Source of the DNA: an uncultured Amylibacter sp.
GTDB taxonomy: Bacteria > Pseudomonadota > Alphaproteobacteria > Rhodobacterales > Rhodobacteraceae
Direction of reading: 5' to 3'
Assembly (NCBI GenBank): GCA_937944065.1
Contig: CALDZS010000057.1
Span: 1-5,297 of the forward strand
Length of the DNA: 5,297 nt
In this document: piece after piece, positions 1 through 5,297 of the stretch
Layout: every line of letters begins with the position of its first letter
Position numbering within the stretch: the stretch's first letter is position 1
The notes under the pieces: model-generated
Databases searched by the model: none
Seen by the model: the letters and a program-made list of their open reading frames with translations, nothing else
Told to the model about the DNA's origin: nothing
Program-made: the position numbers and the translations under genes

Positions 1-588
1 CGCGAACGCGACAATCCCGGTCCAGAATTTCAATTGTCGTCTGATGCAGCAGAGGCCATCGGTGCTTTGGCAGGGTCACCCACTGATATTTCGGTGACGG
101 CGATGCGCACCAAAGAAGTGCCAGTTGAACCGATCGCAACGCCTGAAGAGATTACCATAGGTAGCACACCTGACGATGTGAAACCTGTTAGCGAGCCAAG
201 CACAATTGCGACCACCAGCCTTGATCCTGCAAAACCTGCGGCCAAGCCAATTGGCAATGCGCCTAACACCGCAATCAAGCCTATGCCGCGCCCTAGTCAG
301 ATTGCGGCGGTTAAACCCGCAGCAGCTGCGAAACCAGCTGCGCCGAAAGCCAGCGGGTCTGCGCGCTTTGTTCAAATGGGTTTTTTCAGTGTGGAATCCA
401 ACGCCAAGGCAACGTTGGCAAGTCTAAAGGCAAATGGAATTTCGGGACAAATTGTACCCGGAGATTCAAATGGTAAAAAATTCTGGCGCGTCTTGGCAGG
501 CCCTGCCAATTCCAAATCCCAGCAAGCTACCCTTCTGCAGAAGGTCAAAAGCATGGGATTTGGCGATGCGTATCTGGTGAAAGGATAA
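1..588 (+). CDS. RlpA-like, SPOR-domain cell-wall protein (5' partial)
   Basis: The frame is open from base 1 to the TAA at 586-588, so the gene starts left of the window and 195 residues are visible. Residues 1-38 contain RERDNPGP, then SSDAAEAIGALAG and SVTAMR. This resembles the last strands of the RlpA double-psi beta-barrel (D-x-x-G-P, then L-S-x-x-A-A-x-x-L-G), though diverged. Residues about 40-120 are a low-complexity Ala/Pro/Lys/Thr linker. Residues 121-195 form a SPOR domain: it starts ARFVQMGFFS, has a central helix, then FWRVLAGP, and ends AYLVKG. SPOR domains bind glycan strands stripped of stem peptides at the division septum, so the protein is probably periplasmic or outer-membrane linked. 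The carboxypeptidase gene 3 nt downstream supports a peptidoglycan role. The TTG at 34 is not a credible start because coding similarity continues upstream of it. The SPOR call is firm; the RlpA-like part is moderate, and lytic activity cannot be judged from this fragment. Confidence 0.85.
   Translation, partial: RERDNPGPEFQLSSDAAEAIGALAGSPTDISVTAMRTKEVPVEPIATPEEITIGSTPDDVKPVSEPSTIATTSLDPAKPAAKPIGNAPNTAIKPMPRPSQIAAVKPAAAAKPAAPKASGSARFVQMGFFSVESNAKATLASLKANGISGQIVPGDSNGKKFWRVLAGPANSKSQQATLLQKVKSMGFGDAYLVKG
223..354 (+). other. Ala/Pro/Lys-rich low-complexity linker
   Basis: This stretch encodes residues 75-118 of the visible SPOR protein. It carries repeated KPAA-type units (KPAAKP, then KPAAAAKPAAPKA). 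It probably forms a flexible, positively charged periplasmic spacer between the barrel-like part and the SPOR domain. The codons vary between units (cct/ccc/cca and gcg/gca/gct), so it is not a recent exact DNA duplication. Confidence 0.7.
580..585 (+). promoter_or_regulatory. Ribosome binding site of the carboxypeptidase gene
   Basis: AAAGGA lies inside the last codons of the SPOR gene, 6 nt before the ATG at 592. It is only 3 nt before the in-frame TTG at 589, which is too close. It therefore decides the start in favour of ATG 592 and ties translation of the two genes together. Confidence 0.7.
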
Positions 589-591
589 TTG

Positions 592-1740
592 ATGGGTTTG
601 TTGCGGTCTGGACTAATTTGCGTAGCCCTATTGGTCAGCACGGCGGCCAACGCGTTTGACACGCTGGCTACGTCTGCGCTGCTGGTGGATCAAACCACTG
701 GAACCGTGTTGTTGGCCAAAGATGCTGACCGTGCCATTCCCCCCGCATCCATGTCGAAACTGATGACTTTGAATGTACTGTTCGAAGCCATCAAATCTGG
801 GCGTACCACGCTTAGCACGAAATTCCCCGTTTCGAAGAGGGCCCATGAAATGGGCGGTTCGACCATGTTCTTGCGTTACAAAGAACGTGTATCTGTTGAT
901 GACCTCATACGCGGTATCATTGTACAATCGGGTAATGACGCCTGTGTGACCGTCGCCGAAGCCTTGTCTGGATCAGAAGAAGCGTTTGCACGCGAAATGA
1001 CCGAACGCGCCCGCGAATTGGGTATGATGTCCTCTACATTCGCAAACTCTACTGGTTGGCCACACCCTGGTCAGCGGATGAGCGCACGCGATCTGGTGTT
1101 TCTGGCAGATCGCCTGATGACGGAATTCCCGCAATACTATCCGTACTTTTCGGAAAAAGAGTTTACGTGGGACAAAATCAAGCAAAAAAATCGCAATCCT
1201 TTGCTGAACTTGGGATTGGGTGCCGATGGTCTAAAAACCGGTCATACAGAGGAGGCAGGGTATGGTCTTGTGGGATCGGCCAAACAAGGTGATCGTCGTA
1301 TTATTTTTATGATCACAGGTTTGGAGTCCAAAAGCGACCGTGCCGCAGAATCTGAACGACTGACAAACTGGGCGTTTCGCCAATTCGTCAAAAAAGACCT
1401 TTTGAAAAAAGGAACGCGCGGTGCCAGCGCCCCTGTGTGGCTGGGCAAAGATCGCAAAATCGGCTTGGTCACAGGCAGGGATGTGACAACCCTAATCCCA
1501 CATGGTGCATCCAGAGATGTTAAGGTTGAGGTTTCTTACAAAAATCCAATCCCAGCGCCGATCACGACTGACACCCCAATCGCGACTTTGACGGTCACGC
1601 CAGATGGGATGGAACCATCTAATTATCCTTTGTTCGCCGAACATAATGTAGCCAAGGGTGGCTTGATCTCGCGGATGCGTGCGTCTGCACAACTGCTCAG
1701 TGCTGACGTACTTGGTGGGCAATTGCCGGTCGGTCGATGA
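592..1740 (+). CDS. dacC: D-alanyl-D-alanine carboxypeptidase (PBP5/6 type, family S11)
   Basis: A 382-residue secreted serine peptidase that removes the terminal D-Ala from peptidoglycan pentapeptides, limiting cross-linking. Residues 1-21 are a signal peptide: a basic start, a hydrophobic core, and AANA before FDT, giving likely cleavage after Ala21. All three penicillin-binding motifs are present: S53-M-S-K56 (in PASMSKLMT) with nucleophile Ser53, S113-G-N115, and K215-T-G217 followed by HTEEAGYG. Residues from about 275 to 350 fit the beta-rich PBP5 C-terminal domain. The last 30 residues may be the amphipathic helix that holds such enzymes on the outer face of the inner membrane, but it is weak by eye. 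Length is normal for the family (about 380-400). ATG 592 is preferred over TTG 589 because of the ribosome site spacing. It follows the SPOR gene by 3 nt and is surely co-translated with it. The family call is firm; the choice of symbol among dacA, dacC and dacF is loose. Confidence 0.95.
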   Translation: MGLLRSGLICVALLVSTAANAFDTLATSALLVDQTTGTVLLAKDADRAIPPASMSKLMTLNVLFEAIKSGRTTLSTKFPVSKRAHEMGGSTMFLRYKERVSVDDLIRGIIVQSGNDACVTVAEALSGSEEAFAREMTERARELGMMSSTFANSTGWPHPGQRMSARDLVFLADRLMTEFPQYYPYFSEKEFTWDKIKQKNRNPLLNLGLGADGLKTGHTEEAGYGLVGSAKQGDRRIIFMITGLESKSDRAAESERLTNWAFRQFVKKDLLKKGTRGASAPVWLGKDRKIGLVTGRDVTTLIPHGASRDVKVEVSYKNPIPAPITTDTPIATLTVTPDGMEPSNYPLFAEHNVAKGGLISRMRASAQLLSADVLGGQLPVGR

Positions 1741-1764
1741 ACCGCCATAATTGGCCGCATTGTT
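1741..1764 (+). other. 24-nt dacC-holB spacer without Shine-Dalgarno
   Basis: The whole gap between the carboxypeptidase TGA and the holB ATG is AT/GC mixed and contains no GGAG- or AAGG-like site. The two genes lie in the same reading frame, separated only by that TGA, so holB translation may rely on ribosomes arriving from upstream. No remnant of another gene, such as tmk, is visible in it. Confidence 0.5.
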
Positions 1765-2883
1765 ATGGATGACGACATTCCACAATCTGATTGCGTCGAA
1801 GGTGCGCGGCATCCGCGTTTTGCTGCGTCATTGGTCGGGCAATCCACTGCCGAAAATGAATTCTTAACGGCGTTTAATTCTGGCAGATTGCATCATGCAT
1901 GGCTAATCACTGGCCCGCGCGGCGTCGGTAAAGCAACATTGGCATGGCGTATCGCAAAGTTCCTTTTATCCCAAGAAGATGATGGGGCAGACAGCATGTT
2001 TGGGGAGTCTACAAAACCTACCAGTTTAGACACCAGCCCAGATCACCCAATCGTGCGGCGCATCGCAGCTTTGGGCGAACCACGACTGTATCTGGCGCGC
2101 CGCCCTTATGATGTGAAAACCAAAAAGCTGAAATCGGCCATTACCGTCGACGAGATTCGCAAACTAAAAAGTTTCTTCAATATGTCCGCTGCAGATGGCG
2201 GCTGGCGTGTTGCGATCATCGATGCCGCGGACGAGTTGAACGGCCCAGCTGCAAACGCATTGTTGAAAATCCTAGAAGAACCGCCTGAAAAAGTTATCAT
2301 CCTGCTGGTGTGCCACCAGCCATCGCGCATGCTGCCAACCATTCGGTCGCGGTGTCGCGCAATGCGGTGCGCAACCCTCAGCGCGCCCGACTTGCAGACA
2401 GTATTGGATACCAGCGATCTTGGCTTCGGACAAATCGACCCTGCACTTGCGACCTTGTCGGCCGGGTCAGTGGGCGAGGCCATACGACTACAACTTACTG
2501 ACGGATTAAAGATCTACACTCAGATCAGCGCTGTTGCAGCCAACGCGCCAAACATGGATCGCACGCGCGCGCTGGCGCTGGCGGACAGTTGTGTGGGCAA
2601 GGCCGCTGAAGCCCGATACGATATGGTGATCCGCCTGTACGCGACTTTCCTTGCAAGGTTGGCAAAATACGGTGCTTCACAGCCCTCTGTGGTGGAAGAA
2701 GCCGCACCAGGAGAGGCGCAGTTATTTGCTAAACTCGCCCCCTCGCCTGGTGATGGCCGCAAATGGGCACAGCTTTTGCAAGACATTACCGATCGAGCGC
2801 AGCATGCCCGCGCCGTCAACCTTGACCCGTCCAGCGTGATCCTAGATATGTTGCTTAAACTCGACGAAACAGCGCGGTCATAA
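1765..2883 (+). CDS. holB: DNA polymerase III clamp loader subunit delta'
   Basis: A 372-residue AAA+ family protein, the delta' subunit of the clamp loader that places the beta sliding clamp on primed DNA. After a short acidic N-terminus come H-x-R/F-x-x-x-L-V-GQ and RLHHAWLITG. A P-loop follows, G50-PRGV-G55-K56-A57-T58, in which Ala57 replaces the usual Ser/Thr. The Walker B region is IIDAADELN (about 151-159), followed by ANALLKILEEPP (163-174), which is highly diagnostic of delta'. Then comes TIRSRC (192-197) with the SRC motif that supplies an arginine finger to the neighbouring ATP site. The Cys cluster that binds zinc in E. coli delta' is absent: residues 60-110 contain no Cys. ATG 1765 is chosen because the acidic start and HP-R motif resemble alphaproteobacterial relatives; the upstream in-frame codons are only ATT/ATA. 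No clear Shine-Dalgarno is seen. Identification is firm. Confidence 0.95.
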   Translation: MDDDIPQSDCVEGARHPRFAASLVGQSTAENEFLTAFNSGRLHHAWLITGPRGVGKATLAWRIAKFLLSQEDDGADSMFGESTKPTSLDTSPDHPIVRRIAALGEPRLYLARRPYDVKTKKLKSAITVDEIRKLKSFFNMSAADGGWRVAIIDAADELNGPAANALLKILEEPPEKVIILLVCHQPSRMLPTIRSRCRAMRCATLSAPDLQTVLDTSDLGFGQIDPALATLSAGSVGEAIRLQLTDGLKIYTQISAVAANAPNMDRTRALALADSCVGKAAEARYDMVIRLYATFLARLAKYGASQPSVVEEAAPGEAQLFAKLAPSPGDGRKWAQLLQDITDRAQHARAVNLDPSSVILDMLLKLDETARS

Positions 2884-2895
2884 ATCGCGCGTCTG

Positions 2896-2900
2896 TAAGG
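2896..2900 (+). promoter_or_regulatory. Ribosome binding site of tatD
   Basis: TAAGG sits 9 nt before the ATG at 2910 in the 26-nt gap after holB. It is a moderate match to the Shine-Dalgarno sequence and supports that start. No hairpin or promoter is visible in the gap. Confidence 0.5.
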
Positions 2901-2909
2901 CCACTATCC

Positions 2910-3698
2910 ATGACACGCACCCCTATTACCGACAGCCACTGCCATTTGGACTTTTCCGATTTCGATGCAGAGCGTGATGACATTGTGGCCCGCGCGCTGG
3001 ACACAGGTGTCGAACGAATGGTGACCATCTGTACCCGCCTGAAAAACGAACCTTCTGTACGTGCCATCGCCGAAAAGTACGCCCCCGTGTTCTATGCGGC
3101 GGGTACACACCCGATGTCTGCAGCCGAAGAACCGCTGGCCACGGTTGATCAATTGATAAAAATCGCACAGCACCCAAAGATGGTTGGCATTGGCGAAAGT
3201 GGTTTGGATTACCATTACACCGCCGACAGTGCTGATATTCAAAAAACCTCGCTTGGTATCCATATCGAAGCGGCACGCGAAACCAAACTGCCTCTTATCA
3301 TTCATGCGCGTGCAGCGGATGATGATATGGCGCAAATCCTATCTGACGCTTACAAACAAGGCGCCTATACATGTGTAATGCACTGTTTTTCGTCTTCGGC
3401 GGCACTGGCCAAAGCGGCCCTTGATTTGGGGTTTTACCTATCTATGTCAGGCATTGCCACGTTCCCAAAAAGCCAAGAATTACGCGATATATTTGCTAGC
3501 GCACCGTTGGACCGTATCCTGGTGGAAACTGACAGCCCCTATTTGGCCCCTGTCCCGTTCCGCGGGAAACGCAATGAACCCGCGCACAGTGTGCATACAG
3601 CACAAATTGGTGCGGATTTATTCGAGCTAGACTATGATACGTTTGCCAAGGCCACTAATGCCAACTTTGAACGCCTGTTCACCAAGGCAACCTTATGA
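2910..3698 (+). CDS. tatD: TatD-family metal-dependent hydrolase (putative DNase)
   Basis: A 262-residue cytoplasmic TIM-barrel hydrolase of the TatD/YcfH family, whose studied members are divalent-metal nucleases acting on DNA. All expected metal ligands are visible: H10-x-H12 in DSHCHLDF, Glu96 in GIGESGLDY, His132 in IIHARA, His158 in VMHCF, and Asp208 in ETDSPYLAP. GTHP (65-68) and PFRGKRNEP (216-224) are the other family signatures. Length matches the usual 255-265. It follows holB by 26 nt, and its stop overlaps the next start in ATGA, so the two are translationally coupled. The holB-tatD pairing is common in bacteria. It suggests a link to replication or repair, but the physiological substrate is not shown by sequence. 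The family is certain; whether it is closer to TatD or YcfH is not resolved, and the YcfH-like type usually sits beside holB. Confidence 0.93.
   Translation: MTRTPITDSHCHLDFSDFDAERDDIVARALDTGVERMVTICTRLKNEPSVRAIAEKYAPVFYAAGTHPMSAAEEPLATVDQLIKIAQHPKMVGIGESGLDYHYTADSADIQKTSLGIHIEAARETKLPLIIHARAADDDMAQILSDAYKQGAYTCVMHCFSSSAALAKAALDLGFYLSMSGIATFPKSQELRDIFASAPLDRILVETDSPYLAPVPFRGKRNEPAHSVHTAQIGADLFELDYDTFAKATNANFERLFTKATL
3684..3687 (+). promoter_or_regulatory. Ribosome binding site of the MBL gene, inside tatD
   Basis: AAGG lies 7 nt before ATG 3695 within the last codons of tatD. Together with the 4-nt ATGA overlap it supports coupled translation from this start. Confidence 0.45.
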
Positions 3699-4492
3699 CG
3701 GATACGCTGCGGTTTACGATACTGGGCTGTGGGTCGTCTGGCGGTGTACCGCGTTTGGGCGGCAATTGGGGTGATTGCGATCCGAACAACCCTCGAAATC
3801 TGCGCCGACGCTGCTCGATTCTGGTAGAGCGGATCGGTGACATAGGTACTACCCGTCTGCTGATAGACACCTCTCCAGACATGCGAATGCAATTGCTGGA
3901 CGCCAATGTATCCACCTTGGACGCCGTCGTCTACACCCATGAACATGCCGACCACCTGCATGGGTTGGACGATCTGCGGATGATCGTCATCAATCGACGT
4001 GAACGACTGCCCGTTTATGCAACAGGAACAGCCAAGACCGATATTATGAACCGCTTCAACTATGCGTTCGAAACGCCAGCTGGCAGCGACTATCCACCCA
4101 TTTTGGAGATGCGTGATCTGACCGATCATTTGACTATCGCAGGCGCTGGCGGTCAGATCGCCATCGATAGTTTCGATGTGCCACATGGCAACATTAACGT
4201 GCGCGCCTTACGTATCAACGATCTGCTTTATACACCAGATGTATCCAGCCTGCCCAATCAGACCAGACTAATGGAAGGGTTGAGTTGTTGGGTGATCGAT
4301 GCATTGCGATACAAACCCCATCCCAGCCATATCAACGTAGAAACTGCATTGTCTTGGATAGAGAAATTCACACCCAAACGGGCCATTTTGACCAACCTGC
4401 ATATTGATTTAGACTATGCAGTACTGGATGCAGAAACACCCGATTATGTGACGCCAGCCCATGACGGCTTAATCATCGAATATTCCATTTGA
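3695..4492 (+). CDS. MBL-fold metallo-hydrolase, PhnP/RNase Z-like phosphodiesterase family
   Basis: A 265-residue cytoplasmic protein with the metallo-beta-lactamase fold. The N-terminus has ILGCGSSGGVPR, typical of PhnP/RNase Z-like enzymes. Next comes LLIDTSPDMR (55-64), and then the metal-binding TH82-E-H84-A-D86-H87, continuing LHGLDDLR. Later ligands are His164 in VPHGN, Asp182 in YTPDVS and His236 in LTNLHIDLDY, so two metal ions can be bound. Cys28 and Cys40 flank a basic stretch (NPRNLRRRC). PhnP itself has an extra structural zinc site formed by cysteines in this area, but the full set is not evident here. There are no phosphonate genes nearby, so a C-P lyase role is unlikely. A cyclic phosphate or nucleic-acid phosphodiester substrate is plausible but unproven. 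It overlaps tatD by 4 nt (ATGA), and its stop overlaps the transporter start (TGATG). Fold and family are firm; the substrate is unknown. Confidence 0.9.
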   Translation: MTDTLRFTILGCGSSGGVPRLGGNWGDCDPNNPRNLRRRCSILVERIGDIGTTRLLIDTSPDMRMQLLDANVSTLDAVVYTHEHADHLHGLDDLRMIVINRRERLPVYATGTAKTDIMNRFNYAFETPAGSDYPPILEMRDLTDHLTIAGAGGQIAIDSFDVPHGNINVRALRINDLLYTPDVSSLPNQTRLMEGLSCWVIDALRYKPHPSHINVETALSWIEKFTPKRAILTNLHIDLDYAVLDAETPDYVTPAHDGLIIEYSI

Positions 4493-5297
4493 TGTTTGGC
4501 GTTCTACAAGCCGTCGCCCCAGCGTTTCTGTTAATCGGGTTCGGTTATTTTATCGTCTATCGCAAATATATGAGCGATGGCGGCATCGACGCATTGATGT
4601 ATTTCGCGCAAACATTCTGCATCCCCGTTTTATTGTTCAATGCGGTGGCAAAGCTGGATCTGACGGCGGTGTTCGAATGGAATTTGATGCTGTCCTACTA
4701 CATCCCCGCCACGATTGTATTTATCGCTGGCATGGCCGCTGCGCATTTTATCTTTGGTCGCACGGCAGGTGCATCGGTTCCAATTGCTTTTACAGGGTTG
4801 TTTTCAAACATGGTGCTGATTGGGTTCAGCGTGTCTGAACGTGCGTATGGCACTGAAAGCATGCAAACCAACTATGCCCTCGCGTCTGTGCATGTTCCAT
4901 TTTGCTACTTGATTGGTATCAGCGTGATCGAAGCGTTACGTGCCGATGGGCGTGGCGTGCGCGACACAGCCAAAACTATTGCGCGTGCAATTTTCAAAAA
5001 TGCGATTGCGATCGGATTGATCCTTGGGTTTGTGGCCAATTTTACTGGCTTGGTCTTTCCGTTCGCTGTCCAAGCCGCGCTTGATATGATGATCGATGCC
5101 GCGTTGCCCGTGGCACTAGTCGGATTAGGTGGCGTGTTGGTCCGTTATAGCCTACGCAACAATCTGGGCGAAGTGGCCGCTTTGGGTGCAATCAAACTAG
5201 TACTGTTCCCTGCCCTAGCATATATATTTGCCACGTACGTATTTGACGTATCAACTATGGTGCGTAATTCCATCGTCATCGTTGCTGCGATGCCGCC
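4492..5297 (+). CDS. AEC-family membrane transporter (3' partial)
   Basis: The frame is open from ATG 4492 to the right edge, giving 268 complete codons and no stop. The protein is strongly hydrophobic. I count about eight membrane segments, near residues 4-23, 34-52, 66-88, 97-113, 128-147, 168-190, 201-218 and 228-250, with a ninth starting near 257. Features typical of the auxin efflux carrier (AEC) family are APAFLLIGFGY at the start, FCIPVLLFNAVA (42-53), FSNMVLIGFSV (104-114), a repeat-like second half with DAALPVALVGLGG (202-214), and VAAMPP at the cut end. Bacterial members export or take up small organic acids such as malate or malonate, but the substrate cannot be read here. The usual length is about 305-315, so some 40 residues are missing. 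The start overlaps the MBL stop as TGATG, with no Shine-Dalgarno in front, so translation probably depends on re-initiation. Family call is good; substrate unknown. Confidence 0.88.
   Translation, partial: MFGVLQAVAPAFLLIGFGYFIVYRKYMSDGGIDALMYFAQTFCIPVLLFNAVAKLDLTAVFEWNLMLSYYIPATIVFIAGMAAAHFIFGRTAGASVPIAFTGLFSNMVLIGFSVSERAYGTESMQTNYALASVHVPFCYLIGISVIEALRADGRGVRDTAKTIARAIFKNAIAIGLILGFVANFTGLVFPFAVQAALDMMIDAALPVALVGLGGVLVRYSLRNNLGEVAALGAIKLVLFPALAYIFATYVFDVSTMVRNSIVIVAAMP

Noticed and set aside
30..278. Minus-strand open frame of 82 codons with a hydrophobic, Gly/Ala/Val-rich product
   Set aside because: It is the antisense of the Ala/Pro/Thr-rich linker of the SPOR protein, and the composition alone produces the membrane-like look. 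No ribosome site was seen.
1185..1191. A_AAA_AAT in the reading frame of the carboxypeptidase, a possible -1 frameshift heptamer
   Set aside because: It falls in a Lys/Gln/Asn run, the downstream KTG motif needs the zero frame, and I see no stimulatory hairpin or useful -1 product.
1718..1727. Perfect 10-bp palindrome GGCAATTGCC near the end of the carboxypeptidase gene
   Set aside because: It is short, has no loop or T-run for a terminator, lies in coding sequence, and has no second copy nearby. Chance is the best explanation.
2884..2909. Gap between holB and tatD, where metG is found in some alphaproteobacteria
   Set aside because: As far as I recall, metG is not regularly at this position in Rhodobacterales, so its absence here is not evidence of a loss. 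The gap holds only a ribosome site.
3632..4186. 184-codon open frame on the minus strand across the tatD-MBL junction
   Set aside because: It lies opposite two strongly supported genes, has no recognisable motif, and its length is explained by the codon bias of the sense strand.
4902..5084. Plus-strand open frame of 60 codons inside the transporter region
   Set aside because: It is out of frame with the AEC transporter, which is open from 4492 to the window end and has clear family motifs.

Overview
The window reads as a compact, same-strand housekeeping gene string from an alphaproteobacterium. It most resembles the Roseobacter/Rhodobacterales group at moderate GC (roughly 50-55% by eye). 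That placement is an inference from gene order and from the protein style, for example a delta' subunit without zinc cysteines and an RlpA-like/SPOR protein directly before a D-Ala-D-Ala carboxypeptidase. Six protein-coding genes fill nearly all of the window on the + strand; the first is cut by the left edge and the last by the right edge.

Left part (1-1740), cell envelope: the C-terminal part of an RlpA-like protein ending in a SPOR domain, then a complete secreted penicillin-binding-protein-type D-alanyl-D-alanine carboxypeptidase, 3 nt downstream. Middle (1765-2883), replication: the delta' subunit of the DNA polymerase III clamp loader (holB). Right part (2910-5297): a TatD-family metal-dependent hydrolase/nuclease, a metallo-beta-lactamase-fold hydrolase overlapping it by 4 nt (ATGA), and an AEC-family membrane transporter overlapping that by 1 nt (TGATG). 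The transporter reads off the right end.

No spacer exceeds 26 nt, and no promoter, terminator, RNA gene, mobile element or CRISPR array is visible. The simplest reading is one polycistronic unit whose promoter lies left of the window and whose end lies right of it. The first two genes act together on septal and side-wall peptidoglycan. holB, tatD and the MBL gene form a conserved bacterial neighbourhood whose joint logic is not well understood. The most notable observation is an absence: in many alphaproteobacteria, as I recall them, thymidylate kinase (tmk) sits between the carboxypeptidase and holB, whereas here only 24 nt separate the two. I see no evidence of a novel defence, mobile or regulatory system.
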